Positions 57,818 through 64,000 of a stretch of DNA of 64,000 nucleotides are shown here, piece after piece. The DNA lies in the NCBI GenBank assembly GCA_003611955.1, contig RAZE01000001.1, positions 558,001-622,000 on the forward strand, read 5' to 3'. A program made the position numbers and the translations under genes. This DNA is from a bacterium 1XD8-76 (lineage in GTDB: Bacteria; Bacillota; Clostridia; Lachnospirales; Lachnospiraceae). Position 1 is the stretch's first letter. Every line of letters begins with the position of its first letter. The notes under the pieces were generated by a model, which saw only the letters and a list, made by a program, of their open reading frames with translations, ran no database searches and was not told the origin of the DNA.

Positions 57818-59191
57818 ATGAGTGACGGACATGTGAAAAGGGATTTTTTATATAAAATTGCAGAAAAGATATTTGAGAAGTTTCTGGAAAAGGATAGGGG
57901 CGAAAGAAAGGTTTCGATGCAGGTGAAAGAAAACCTGGAAAAACTTTACCCGTTCGCGGGGAAAGAGAGAGTAAAGGAATATTATATCCAAAAGATAAGG
58001 ATTTCTCTGCTGATGGGGCTGGCGGGAATGCTGCTGGCGGCAGGACTGCTCTTATCGGAATTGCTGCAGCCGACAGTGGCGGAAAACAAAATTGACCGGC
58101 AGGGGTACGGGGGTATGACAAAAAATGTTCCGGTAAAAGTTACGGTGGGCGGCGAAAAAGAATACGAGATGGACTTGAGGGTAAGGGAGAGGCTTCACAG
58201 TGAGAAGCAGTTGAAAGCGCTCTATAAGGATGCGCTGAAGGAACTGGAGAAGAGGATTTCTGGAGATAACGAGACTTTGGAGCATGTGGAGACGGATCTG
58301 ACTCTGGTGACGGAGATTCCCGGATATCCCTTCCACATTGAGTGGGAGAGCCAAAACTATGATCTGATCGACGGGGAGGGGAAGTTGAGAGAGAGGGAAG
58401 TCCTGAAACAGGGGGAGCAGGTCGGGCTGAACGCGGTTTTTACCTGTGAGGAGTTTCGGGCCGAGCATCTGTTTTACATACGAATCTATCCCAGAAAACT
58501 CACGGTGGAGGAGAGGATGAAAGAGAGAATTTTTGAGGCGGTAGAAGCATCCGAGAGAGAGACCGGGGAGGAGGCGGTCATGATTCTTCCGGAGAAACTG
58601 GATGGCAAAACCCTGATCTGGAGGAGCAAAAGGAGCGATGTGTGGCTTGGCGTCTTACTGGGAGCCGTCTGCACGGCGGTGATGATCTATTTTATGAAGG
58701 ATAGAGATCTGAAAAAGGAGGTGGAAAAGAGAGAGGCGCAGATGCGGCTGGCATACCCCGAGATCGTCAGCAAACTGTCGATCTATCTGGGAGCCGGGAT
58801 AACTGTCAGGATGGCATGGGAAAAAATATGTGCGGATTATGAGAAGAGAGAAGCGTACAAACAGAAAAATTATGCCTACGAGGAGATGAGGATAGCCTGT
58901 CAGGAAATGAAGAGCGGAATAGCCGAGACGGCTGCGTATGAACGGTTCGGAAGAAGATGCGGCATACCGCTTTACGGAAAGTTTTCCACGCTGCTCACAC
59001 AGAATCTTCGCAAGGGAAGCACAAGGTTGGGACCGTTGCTGAAGGAGGAGAGCAGGTTAGCCTTTGAGGAGAGAAAAAATACAGCGAGAAAAGCGGGGGA
59101 AGAAGCGGGGACAAAACTGCTGCTGCCGATGGTAATGATGCTCTGTGTCGTAATGTTGATGATTCTTCTGCCGGCATTTATCACATTTTAA
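57818..59191 (+). CDS. TadC-like platform protein with a large extracytoplasmic insert
   Basis: 457 residues, against about 280-310 for usual TadC. One membrane helix at about 66-90, then a 190-residue insert rich in charged strands (KVTVGGEKEYEMDLRVRERL; ILPEKLDGKTLIWRSK) that should lie outside the membrane, a second helix (282-301), the T2SSF-like cytoplasmic part (MRLAYPEIVSKLSIYLGAGI, then RKNTARKAGEEAGTKLLLPM) and a last helix. It pairs with TadB. The preceding 132-base gap has no clear site besides TAACAGG. Confidence 0.78.
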   Translation: MSDGHVKRDFLYKIAEKIFEKFLEKDRGERKVSMQVKENLEKLYPFAGKERVKEYYIQKIRISLLMGLAGMLLAAGLLLSELLQPTVAENKIDRQGYGGMTKNVPVKVTVGGEKEYEMDLRVRERLHSEKQLKALYKDALKELEKRISGDNETLEHVETDLTLVTEIPGYPFHIEWESQNYDLIDGEGKLREREVLKQGEQVGLNAVFTCEEFRAEHLFYIRIYPRKLTVEERMKERIFEAVEASERETGEEAVMILPEKLDGKTLIWRSKRSDVWLGVLLGAVCTAVMIYFMKDRDLKKEVEKREAQMRLAYPEIVSKLSIYLGAGITVRMAWEKICADYEKREAYKQKNYAYEEMRIACQEMKSGIAETAAYERFGRRCGIPLYGKFSTLLTQNLRKGSTRLGPLLKEESRLAFEERKNTARKAGEEAGTKLLLPMVMMLCVVMLMILLPAFITF

Positions 59192-59214
59192 AAAAGAAAG
59201 AGAGGACAGGGAAA

Positions 59215-59385
59215 ATGAAGAAAACATGGAAAGATTTTTTGAGAGAAGAGGACGGAATGGGAACTGTGGAAGTTATTCTGATTATCGTTGTGCTGATCGG
59301 ACTTGTAATGATTTTTAAGAAACAGCTGACGCAGATAGTGAATGATATTTTTTCAAAGATCGCGTCCCAGAGCAGCAGTATATAG
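59215..59385 (+). CDS. flp: Flp1-like type IVb pilin
   Basis: 56 residues, easily missed. MKKTWKDFLREEDGMGTVEV followed by a 16-residue hydrophobic run and an amphipathic tail KKQLTQIVNDIFSKIAS. The short basic leader, Gly-Met-Gly/Glu region (cut expected near GMG-TVE with the Glu five residues on) and single helix fit Flp pilins. It should be the major pilus subunit. GAGAGGACAGGG precedes ATG 59215. Confidence 0.85.
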   Translation: MKKTWKDFLREEDGMGTVEVILIIVVLIGLVMIFKKQLTQIVNDIFSKIASQSSSI

Positions 59386-59386
59386 G

Positions 59387-60856
59387 ATGAAAAAGAGAAA
59401 GCTAAAGGCCTATCTCACGGTTTATCTGGCGCTTTCAATCACGGTGCTTCTGTCCGTTGTCATGGCGCTTGTGGCGGGAATCCGAAAAAATACTGCCCGG
59501 ATGGAAGAAGAGCTTGCCCTGAATACGGCGGGCTGGTCGGCACTGGCGGAATACCATCAGGAACTTTTCAGGCAGTATGATCTGTTTTTTATAGACACTT
59601 CTTATGGCAGCAGTCATCCGGGAATAGAAACCATCGGCAAACACGTAAAAGACTATGCGGATAAAAATCTGCAGAACACAAAGTTGCTCGACAGCAGACT
59701 GGCATTCATCGGCGTGCAGGAGGCGGAGGTCGCCACCGACCAGGGCGGACAGGTCTTAAAACGACAGATCGTGGAATACGAAGAACATTATCTGGGACTG
59801 GAGGCTTTGGAGGGTCTGTTGGAAGAATTTAAGACGGTGGGAAGGGAGAAAGTGGGCGAGGAGGACCTGATGAAACAGAGGGACAAAAATGAGGAGACTC
59901 TTGCCAGTCAGCCGCCGCCGGTAAAAAAGGTGACAAAAAAGAAGTACAACAGAGACACAGGGGACGTGGAAACCTATGAGGAGGAGGAAGAGGTTCCGAT
60001 TGAGAATCCAGCCGAAGCGGTGAACGGGTTAAGAGGCAAAGGAGTTTTGAATCTGGTGGTGAAGGACACTTCCAAAATTTCCGGCAAACAGGTGGCTCTG
60101 GAGGAGTTTCTGTCCTACCGCAGCAATATTTTGCAGGGTACAGGACTTTTGCAGGAGAAAACGGAGGAGAGCGGATTCCTGACGGAGGAGAAAGAAAGGC
60201 TGCTCCTGGAGGCCTATATTTTTCAAAAGTACGGGTATTATGGGCAGGAGAAGGAGAAGGCGGCGCTGGACTATCAGGTGGAGTATCTGATCGCCGGAGA
60301 GAGTTCGGACACGGAAAATCTGAAGGCGGTGGTACATAGATTGCTGCTGCTCCGGGAAGCGGCAAACGTGGTGTATCTGTACGGCGATTCGGCAAAAAGG
60401 GCGGAGATTTCCGCCATGGCGGCGTCTGTTGCGGCGGTCGCCCTGGCGCCGTATCTGCAGCCTCTTCTGGAGACATCCATACTGTTTGCCTGGGCGTACA
60501 TAGAGAGCGTTCAGGATGTAAAGCTTTTGCTGGAGGGCGGAAAAGTTCCGCTTATAAAGTCGGCTTCGGACTGGCAGACTGGCCTGAACAGTATTTTAAA
60601 CTTTACGCCGGGAAACGTCAGCAAAGACACATCCAGGGGACTGAGCTACAGACAGTATCTATCCCTGTTTCTCCTCGCAAAAAAGGAAAATGAGCTTCTG
60701 TTTTCCATGATGGATGTGATGGAAATGGATATCAGAAAGACGGATTACAATGAAAATTTCCGCATGGATGGCTGTGTCAGCGGATTTCGGATAGCGGCGG
60801 AGTTTGAAGACAGAGACAGCGGAAAATGTTCCTTTCTCAGATCGTATTATTATTGA
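59387..60856 (+). CDS. DUF5702-like pilus-associated protein
   Basis: 489 residues. N-terminal pseudopilin-like helix (KAYLTVYLALSITVLLSVVM) after a short basic start, then a long extracytoplasmic region: a Lys/Glu-rich loop (200-230), a helical middle and two hydrophobic stretches (about 352-380). Length, start and place after flp fit clostridial DUF5702 proteins, likely minor pilins or adhesins. ATG 59387 lies one base after the flp stop. A strong stem-loop follows it. Confidence 0.75.
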   Translation: MKKRKLKAYLTVYLALSITVLLSVVMALVAGIRKNTARMEEELALNTAGWSALAEYHQELFRQYDLFFIDTSYGSSHPGIETIGKHVKDYADKNLQNTKLLDSRLAFIGVQEAEVATDQGGQVLKRQIVEYEEHYLGLEALEGLLEEFKTVGREKVGEEDLMKQRDKNEETLASQPPPVKKVTKKKYNRDTGDVETYEEEEEVPIENPAEAVNGLRGKGVLNLVVKDTSKISGKQVALEEFLSYRSNILQGTGLLQEKTEESGFLTEEKERLLLEAYIFQKYGYYGQEKEKAALDYQVEYLIAGESSDTENLKAVVHRLLLLREAANVVYLYGDSAKRAEISAMAASVAAVALAPYLQPLLETSILFAWAYIESVQDVKLLLEGGKVPLIKSASDWQTGLNSILNFTPGNVSKDTSRGLSYRQYLSLFLLAKKENELLFSMMDVMEMDIRKTDYNENFRMDGCVSGFRIAAEFEDRDSGKCSFLRSYYY

Positions 60857-60868
60857 TGCAAAAGAATC

Positions 60869-61007
60869 AAAAAAGGACGGATAACGGCAGCTTTTTGCGA
60901 TGAAAATAAAAAATTTCACCTAAAAACAATTCTCTCCGGGCAAAAGGCTCATATTTTCATTAAAATTCCCCAAGCAGGCAAAAGGCTGCTGTTATCCGTT
61001 CTTTTTT
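60869..61007 (+). ncRNA. Large RNA stem-loop inside the Tad operon
   Basis: Arms 60869-60898 and 60978-61007 pair over 30 bases; the three deviations from perfect complementarity are all G-U pairs in plus-strand RNA. A 9-bp inner stem (60900-60908 with 60952-60960) nests inside. The right arm ends in six T, so it can act as a terminator or processing/stabilising structure between the DUF5702-like gene and the TadE-like gene. Confidence 0.8.
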
Positions 61008-61035
61008 GGTATTGGTACAAAGACAGAGGACAAGA

Positions 61036-61860
61036 ATGAAACGTGAGGAAAAGAAAAAACGGATAAAGGCGGTGATGACGGTGGAGGCTGCGCTGGTACT
61101 GCCCCTGTTTGTTATCCTGTTTATGAACCTGCTCTCCATCATGGAAGTGTATCGCATCCACAGCAGCATTGCGGCATCTCTGTGGGAGGAGGGGAGAAAA
61201 ACGGCGGAATATTTGTATCTGAAAAATGCGGCAAAAGAGACTGTTGAAGGACTGAAAGATATAAATACAGCGCAGGCGGAGGCATTTTTGGCGTCCCTGT
61301 CCGGGCGGCGGAAAATAGGGGAGGATCTGGCGGAATATCCCGTTTGGGAGAGCATTGTGGCCGGCGGAAAAAACGGCCTTCTGGTAACCGGAAAGACGGA
61401 CGATGACGGCGTGATCCGCATGGACTGCAGCTATGTTATACATCCGCTGTTCCCGGCTTTTACCCCGGTGTCCAGGGAAATAGAAAATCACTATTACGGA
61501 CATGCATGGACCGGATATGTTTTGGGTGCGGGAGCGGAAGGAGACGAGCAGGAAGAGCTTTATGTTTTTATCACGGAGACAGGCAGTGTGTACCATAAAA
61601 ACCGGGGATGCAGTTATCTGAATCCGAGTGTTCAGAATGTTTCGGCGAACGCGCTGGAAAGTCTCAGAAATAAGGGCGGCGGAATCTACTATGCCTGTCC
61701 GCTCTGCGACGAGAAATCTATTGGCGGAAGCTGTTACATAACGGACTATGGAACAAACTATCACACCAGTATAACCTGCTCCGGGTTGAAGAGGACAATA
61801 TACCAGGTGAAACTCAGCGAAGTCGAGGGGAGAGGAGCGTGCAGCAAGTGCGGCGGATAG
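61036..61860 (+). CDS. TadE-like pseudopilin with C-terminal cysteine/histidine repeats
   Basis: 274 residues. Basic start, then VMTVEAALVLPLFVILFMNL, the TadE-type processing and membrane helix. Residues 60-180 are an extracytoplasmic domain. Residues about 185-274 hold two copies of a YH...C...(A)CxxC pattern: VYHKNRGCSYLNPSV to YYACPLCDE, and NYHTSITCSGLKRTIYQV to ACSKCGG. Each copy resembles the metal-binding motif of Ada-like small domains, so zinc binding is likely. ATG 61036 after AGAGGA. Confidence 0.78.
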   Translation: MKREEKKKRIKAVMTVEAALVLPLFVILFMNLLSIMEVYRIHSSIAASLWEEGRKTAEYLYLKNAAKETVEGLKDINTAQAEAFLASLSGRRKIGEDLAEYPVWESIVAGGKNGLLVTGKTDDDGVIRMDCSYVIHPLFPAFTPVSREIENHYYGHAWTGYVLGAGAEGDEQEELYVFITETGSVYHKNRGCSYLNPSVQNVSANALESLRNKGGGIYYACPLCDEKSIGGSCYITDYGTNYHTSITCSGLKRTIYQVKLSEVEGRGACSKCGG

Positions 61861-61867
61861 GAGAGAT

Positions 61868-62293
61868 ATGCGGGAAGTGACAAAAGCGGCAGGAATCATC
61901 ATTTTTCTGATTCTCTGCGCCATACAGGATATAAAGGAAAAGCAGCTTTCCGTAAAAATGCTTGTACTGTTCGGGGGATTATTTTTCACATGGTCCTTCC
62001 TGTTTGACACGATGCCGTATGAGCAGAGAATTTGCGGTCTGCTGCCGGGGGTGGCTGCACTTTTTCTGGCTTTTTTGACAAAAGAGCAGATCGGATACGG
62101 GGATGCGGTGTGTCTGCTGATCTTAGGCACGGTGATGACAGGCGGCGTGATACTGAGGGCGGCGCTGGCAGGACTGTTTTTGGCCAGCGCATGCAGTATC
62201 GCTCTGCTGATCGGGAAAAAAGCCAGCCGGGGGACGACGCTTCCCTTTCTGCCTTTTTTGACGGCGGGGGTACTGTGGCAGATGATATTTTGA
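61868..62293 (+). CDS. Second prepilin peptidase, A24 family
   Basis: 141 residues with about five membrane helices. Active-site positions in CAIQDIKEKQLS and IGYGDAVCLLIL (GxGD). It differs strongly from the enzyme at 54261 and may serve the TadE-like proteins on either side of it while the other processes Flp, a division known in other Tad loci. Seven bases after the TadE-like gene. Confidence 0.88.
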   Translation: MREVTKAAGIIIFLILCAIQDIKEKQLSVKMLVLFGGLFFTWSFLFDTMPYEQRICGLLPGVAALFLAFLTKEQIGYGDAVCLLILGTVMTGGVILRAALAGLFLASACSIALLIGKKASRGTTLPFLPFLTAGVLWQMIF

Positions 62294-62311
62294 GAAGAAG
62301 GGAGGATATGT

Positions 62312-62758
62312 ATGAAAAGTACATTGCACGGATATATGACAGTGGAGGCGGCGCTTATCATGCCGATCGTGTGGTTTGCCGTCTTTTTTCTGATTTTTGC
62401 AGGATTTTTTCAATATGACAGATGTGTCGCGCAGCAGGACTGCAGAGTGATGGTGATGAGAGCTTCCGATATGCGGGAGGAGGATGAGGCGACAGTACTT
62501 CGGAAGATCGTCGAAAAAGGGGAACTTGCCGACAGAAAAAAACTGCTGTTCAGCGGGTCCGTCCAAAAGGACTTTCGGATGTCAAAGAATAACGTGGGGA
62601 TGCGGATAGAGGGAAAGGTAAATACGGTTTTGAATCGGCTGATAAAAGAGACGGATCTGAAAGTGTTTGCCTACGCGTCGGAATATGAGACGGAGAAATA
62701 CGATCCGGTACGGTTTATCAGGATATGCAGGAGGATAGAGAAGTATGCAGGGAGTTGA
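62312..62758 (+). CDS. TadE-like pseudopilin (minor)
   Basis: 148 residues. HGYMTVEAALIMPIVWFAVF is the TadE-type prepilin segment with Glu at the fifth position after the likely cut; the rest is a soluble extracytoplasmic domain rich in Arg/Lys/Glu. Expected to be cleaved by the neighbouring peptidase and to join the pilus base. Its end overlaps the FHA gene start by 14 bases. GGGAGG precedes ATG 62312. Confidence 0.82.
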   Translation: MKSTLHGYMTVEAALIMPIVWFAVFFLIFAGFFQYDRCVAQQDCRVMVMRASDMREEDEATVLRKIVEKGELADRKKLLFSGSVQKDFRMSKNNVGMRIEGKVNTVLNRLIKETDLKVFAYASEYETEKYDPVRFIRICRRIEKYAGS

Positions 62759-63998
62759 ATATGTAAATGACTTGTGCTGCAATTATCTGGTGATTCCCTA
62801 TGGCGGGAAGGAAGAAGACTTTGCGCTGCGGATGCTGAAAGAAAACAGGACGGAGGGATTTCTGCCGATAGAGCTGCGCCGGATGGACGGAGAGACTCTT
62901 CTGTACTATAACATTTCAGGTATGCAGAACATGGAGATAATCTATGGAGAAAAACTGGTGGGACAAAAGGAATTCCAGACATTTATGTGGCAGCTCCACG
63001 AGGTGATAGAGTACAGCAGAGAACTGTTTTTGCCGGGAAGCGGCATTTGTCTGGAGCCGACCGCGATTTTCTGGAATCTGGGGACACAGAGATGGGAATT
63101 TCTATACATACCGGGGAAGGATGGCAGGGAGGAATCCGATATACAGAGGGAGAGGGAGCAACTGGCGGAGTTTTTGGTCATGCGGGTGGATTACGAGGAT
63201 AAGAAGCTGACGGAAGCGGTTTACCGCTTTTATGAGGAGATATGCGCGGGGAGAATGTATCCGGATTCTTTTTTGGAGAGGGGGCGGGAGGAGCCGGAGG
63301 AGAGACAGAGGCCGGAGATACCGGAAAAGGAAGAGATCGTGGTTTGGGACGATCCGGAGGAGGAATGTACGGAGCAGGACAGTGTGAGAAAACGTTCTGT
63401 GACAAGAATGGGCAGAATAGGGAGAGGGGCACTGGCTGTTTTGTGGTGCGCCGTGATTGCCCTGACTTTTTGGCTTGGCAGGACAAGGCAGGAAATTCTG
63501 ATGCCCGGAGGGGTGGCGGCAGTTTTACTGACAGCGCTGCTTATTTTTACAGGGAGAAAAGAGAGACGCATCCCGGAAGAAAAGAATTTTTTGGAGATGG
63601 ATGCGGAAGATACGGAGGAAGACATTTCCTGTGAGATAGAAAATCGAAGGGAGGAGGAGACCTCGACGGAGGAAAAGACGGTTTTTATGGATATTCGGCA
63701 GGAGCAGGAGAGAAAACTCTATGGAATTGGAAAATCGAGACAGCAAAAGATTTTTCTGGACAGATTGCCCTGCACGGTGGGGAAAGATAAAATGCTGGTG
63801 AATCATACGATTTCGGATTCGTCAGTGAGCAGAATGCATGTCAGATTTTTTGAGGAGGAGGGCGATCTCTGGATGCAGGATCTGAATTCTACCAACGGAA
63901 CTTACCACAATGGATTGCGGCTGCGGCCTAACGAAAGGGTCATACTGGAGCCGGAGGATGAAGTGGGGCTTGGAAGGACGCAGTTTGTCTACAGATAG
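62745..63998 (+). CDS. FHA domain membrane protein of the Tad locus (DUF6382-like N-terminus)
   Basis: 417 residues. N-terminal domain (1-170, FLPIELRRMDGETLLYYNIS; I recall it as DUF6382), an acidic linker, two membrane helices (about 226-243 and 250-268) and a C-terminal FHA domain (about 335-417) with PCTVGKDK, SDSSVSRMHVRF and LNSTNGTYHNG. FHA domains bind phosphothreonine, so the pilus may be under Ser/Thr kinase control. It is the last gene seen of the operon. Confidence 0.88.
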   Translation: MQGVEYVNDLCCNYLVIPYGGKEEDFALRMLKENRTEGFLPIELRRMDGETLLYYNISGMQNMEIIYGEKLVGQKEFQTFMWQLHEVIEYSRELFLPGSGICLEPTAIFWNLGTQRWEFLYIPGKDGREESDIQREREQLAEFLVMRVDYEDKKLTEAVYRFYEEICAGRMYPDSFLERGREEPEERQRPEIPEKEEIVVWDDPEEECTEQDSVRKRSVTRMGRIGRGALAVLWCAVIALTFWLGRTRQEILMPGGVAAVLLTALLIFTGRKERRIPEEKNFLEMDAEDTEEDISCEIENRREEETSTEEKTVFMDIRQEQERKLYGIGKSRQQKIFLDRLPCTVGKDKMLVNHTISDSSVSRMHVRFFEEEGDLWMQDLNSTNGTYHNGLRLRPNERVILEPEDEVGLGRTQFVYR

Positions 63999-64000
63999 CG

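Noticed and set aside
60949-62361. 470-codon minus-strand frame across the TadE and second prepilin peptidase genes
   Set aside because: Opposite strand of two recognisable pilus genes; no domain or start signal.
1-64000. CRISPR array, rRNA operon, intact insertion sequence or prophage
   Set aside because: No regular repeat-spacer pattern, rRNA sequence, transposase with intact catalytic core, or run of phage structural genes was seen; only one transposase-type remnant and one phage-type small gene.

Overview
The window reads as a chromosomal segment of a spore-forming, flagellated Clostridia, most likely a Lachnospiraceae member. The evidence is a bofA/yaaL (DUF2508) sporulation pair, flagellin with FliS, a Tad/Flp pilus locus of the clostridial type (Flp1-like pilin, a probable DUF5702 protein, an FHA protein), purine-rich Shine-Dalgarno sites with some TTG/GTG starts, and Gram-positive promoters and LexA box. 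No rRNA, CRISPR array or intact insertion sequence was seen. Two tRNAs (Pro-CGG, Lys-CTT) are on the minus strand. All family assignments were made by eye from sequence patterns.

Layout. 1-5.4 kb: end of an aldo/keto reductase, a carboxymuconolactone decarboxylase protein, an AgrA/AgrC-like two-component pair preceded by a candidate LytTR site, a FlxA-like coiled-coil protein and a GNAT enzyme. 5.5-7.4 kb: a second GNAT enzyme and a glycosyltransferase fused to a MarR-like winged helix. 7.4-12.8 kb: the most unusual stretch, a RecQ-type helicase whose C-terminal half resembles a plasmid replication initiator, then a compact operon of an unknown protein, a ClpP-type peptidase and a soluble VirD4/TraG-like ATPase. 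12.8-20.1 kb: rubrerythrin, DUF4422 protein, GntR regulator, UlaG-like lactonase, two solitary substrate-binding lipoproteins and a LysR regulator. 20.2-24.5 kb: LexA-controlled Y-family polymerase with a YolD-like partner, tRNA-Pro, AlkD-like glycosylase and an RlmI-like methyltransferase.

24.5-33.7 kb is an accessory island. It starts with an AAA ATPase/nuclease-like gene broken by one amber codon. A string of small, partly AT-rich cassettes follows that look like orphan immunity genes of polymorphic toxin systems (Imm22-like, two SMI1/KNR4, DUF4299-like, RDD and unknowns), with fragments between them. 33.7-37.7 kb is a minus-strand sugar operon (FAD enzyme, two GT2 enzymes, DegT aminotransferase). 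37.8-48.5 kb is mostly housekeeping: DUF89, branched-chain aminotransferase, AraC regulator, TatD, RsmA, a large TPR protein with a degenerate AAA-like domain, and the glycogen branching enzyme GlgB.

48.5-64 kb concerns surface appendages. A 960-residue flagellar-context protein, flagellin (with a CsrA-type hairpin in its leader) and FliS come first, then yaaL and bofA. A Tad pilus locus follows: two prepilin peptidases, TadZ, TadA, TadB, a TadC-like protein with a large insert, a short Flp pilin, TadE-like pseudopilins and an FHA protein. A 30-bp-stem RNA structure sits in the middle of the Tad operon and may set the ratio of upstream to downstream products.
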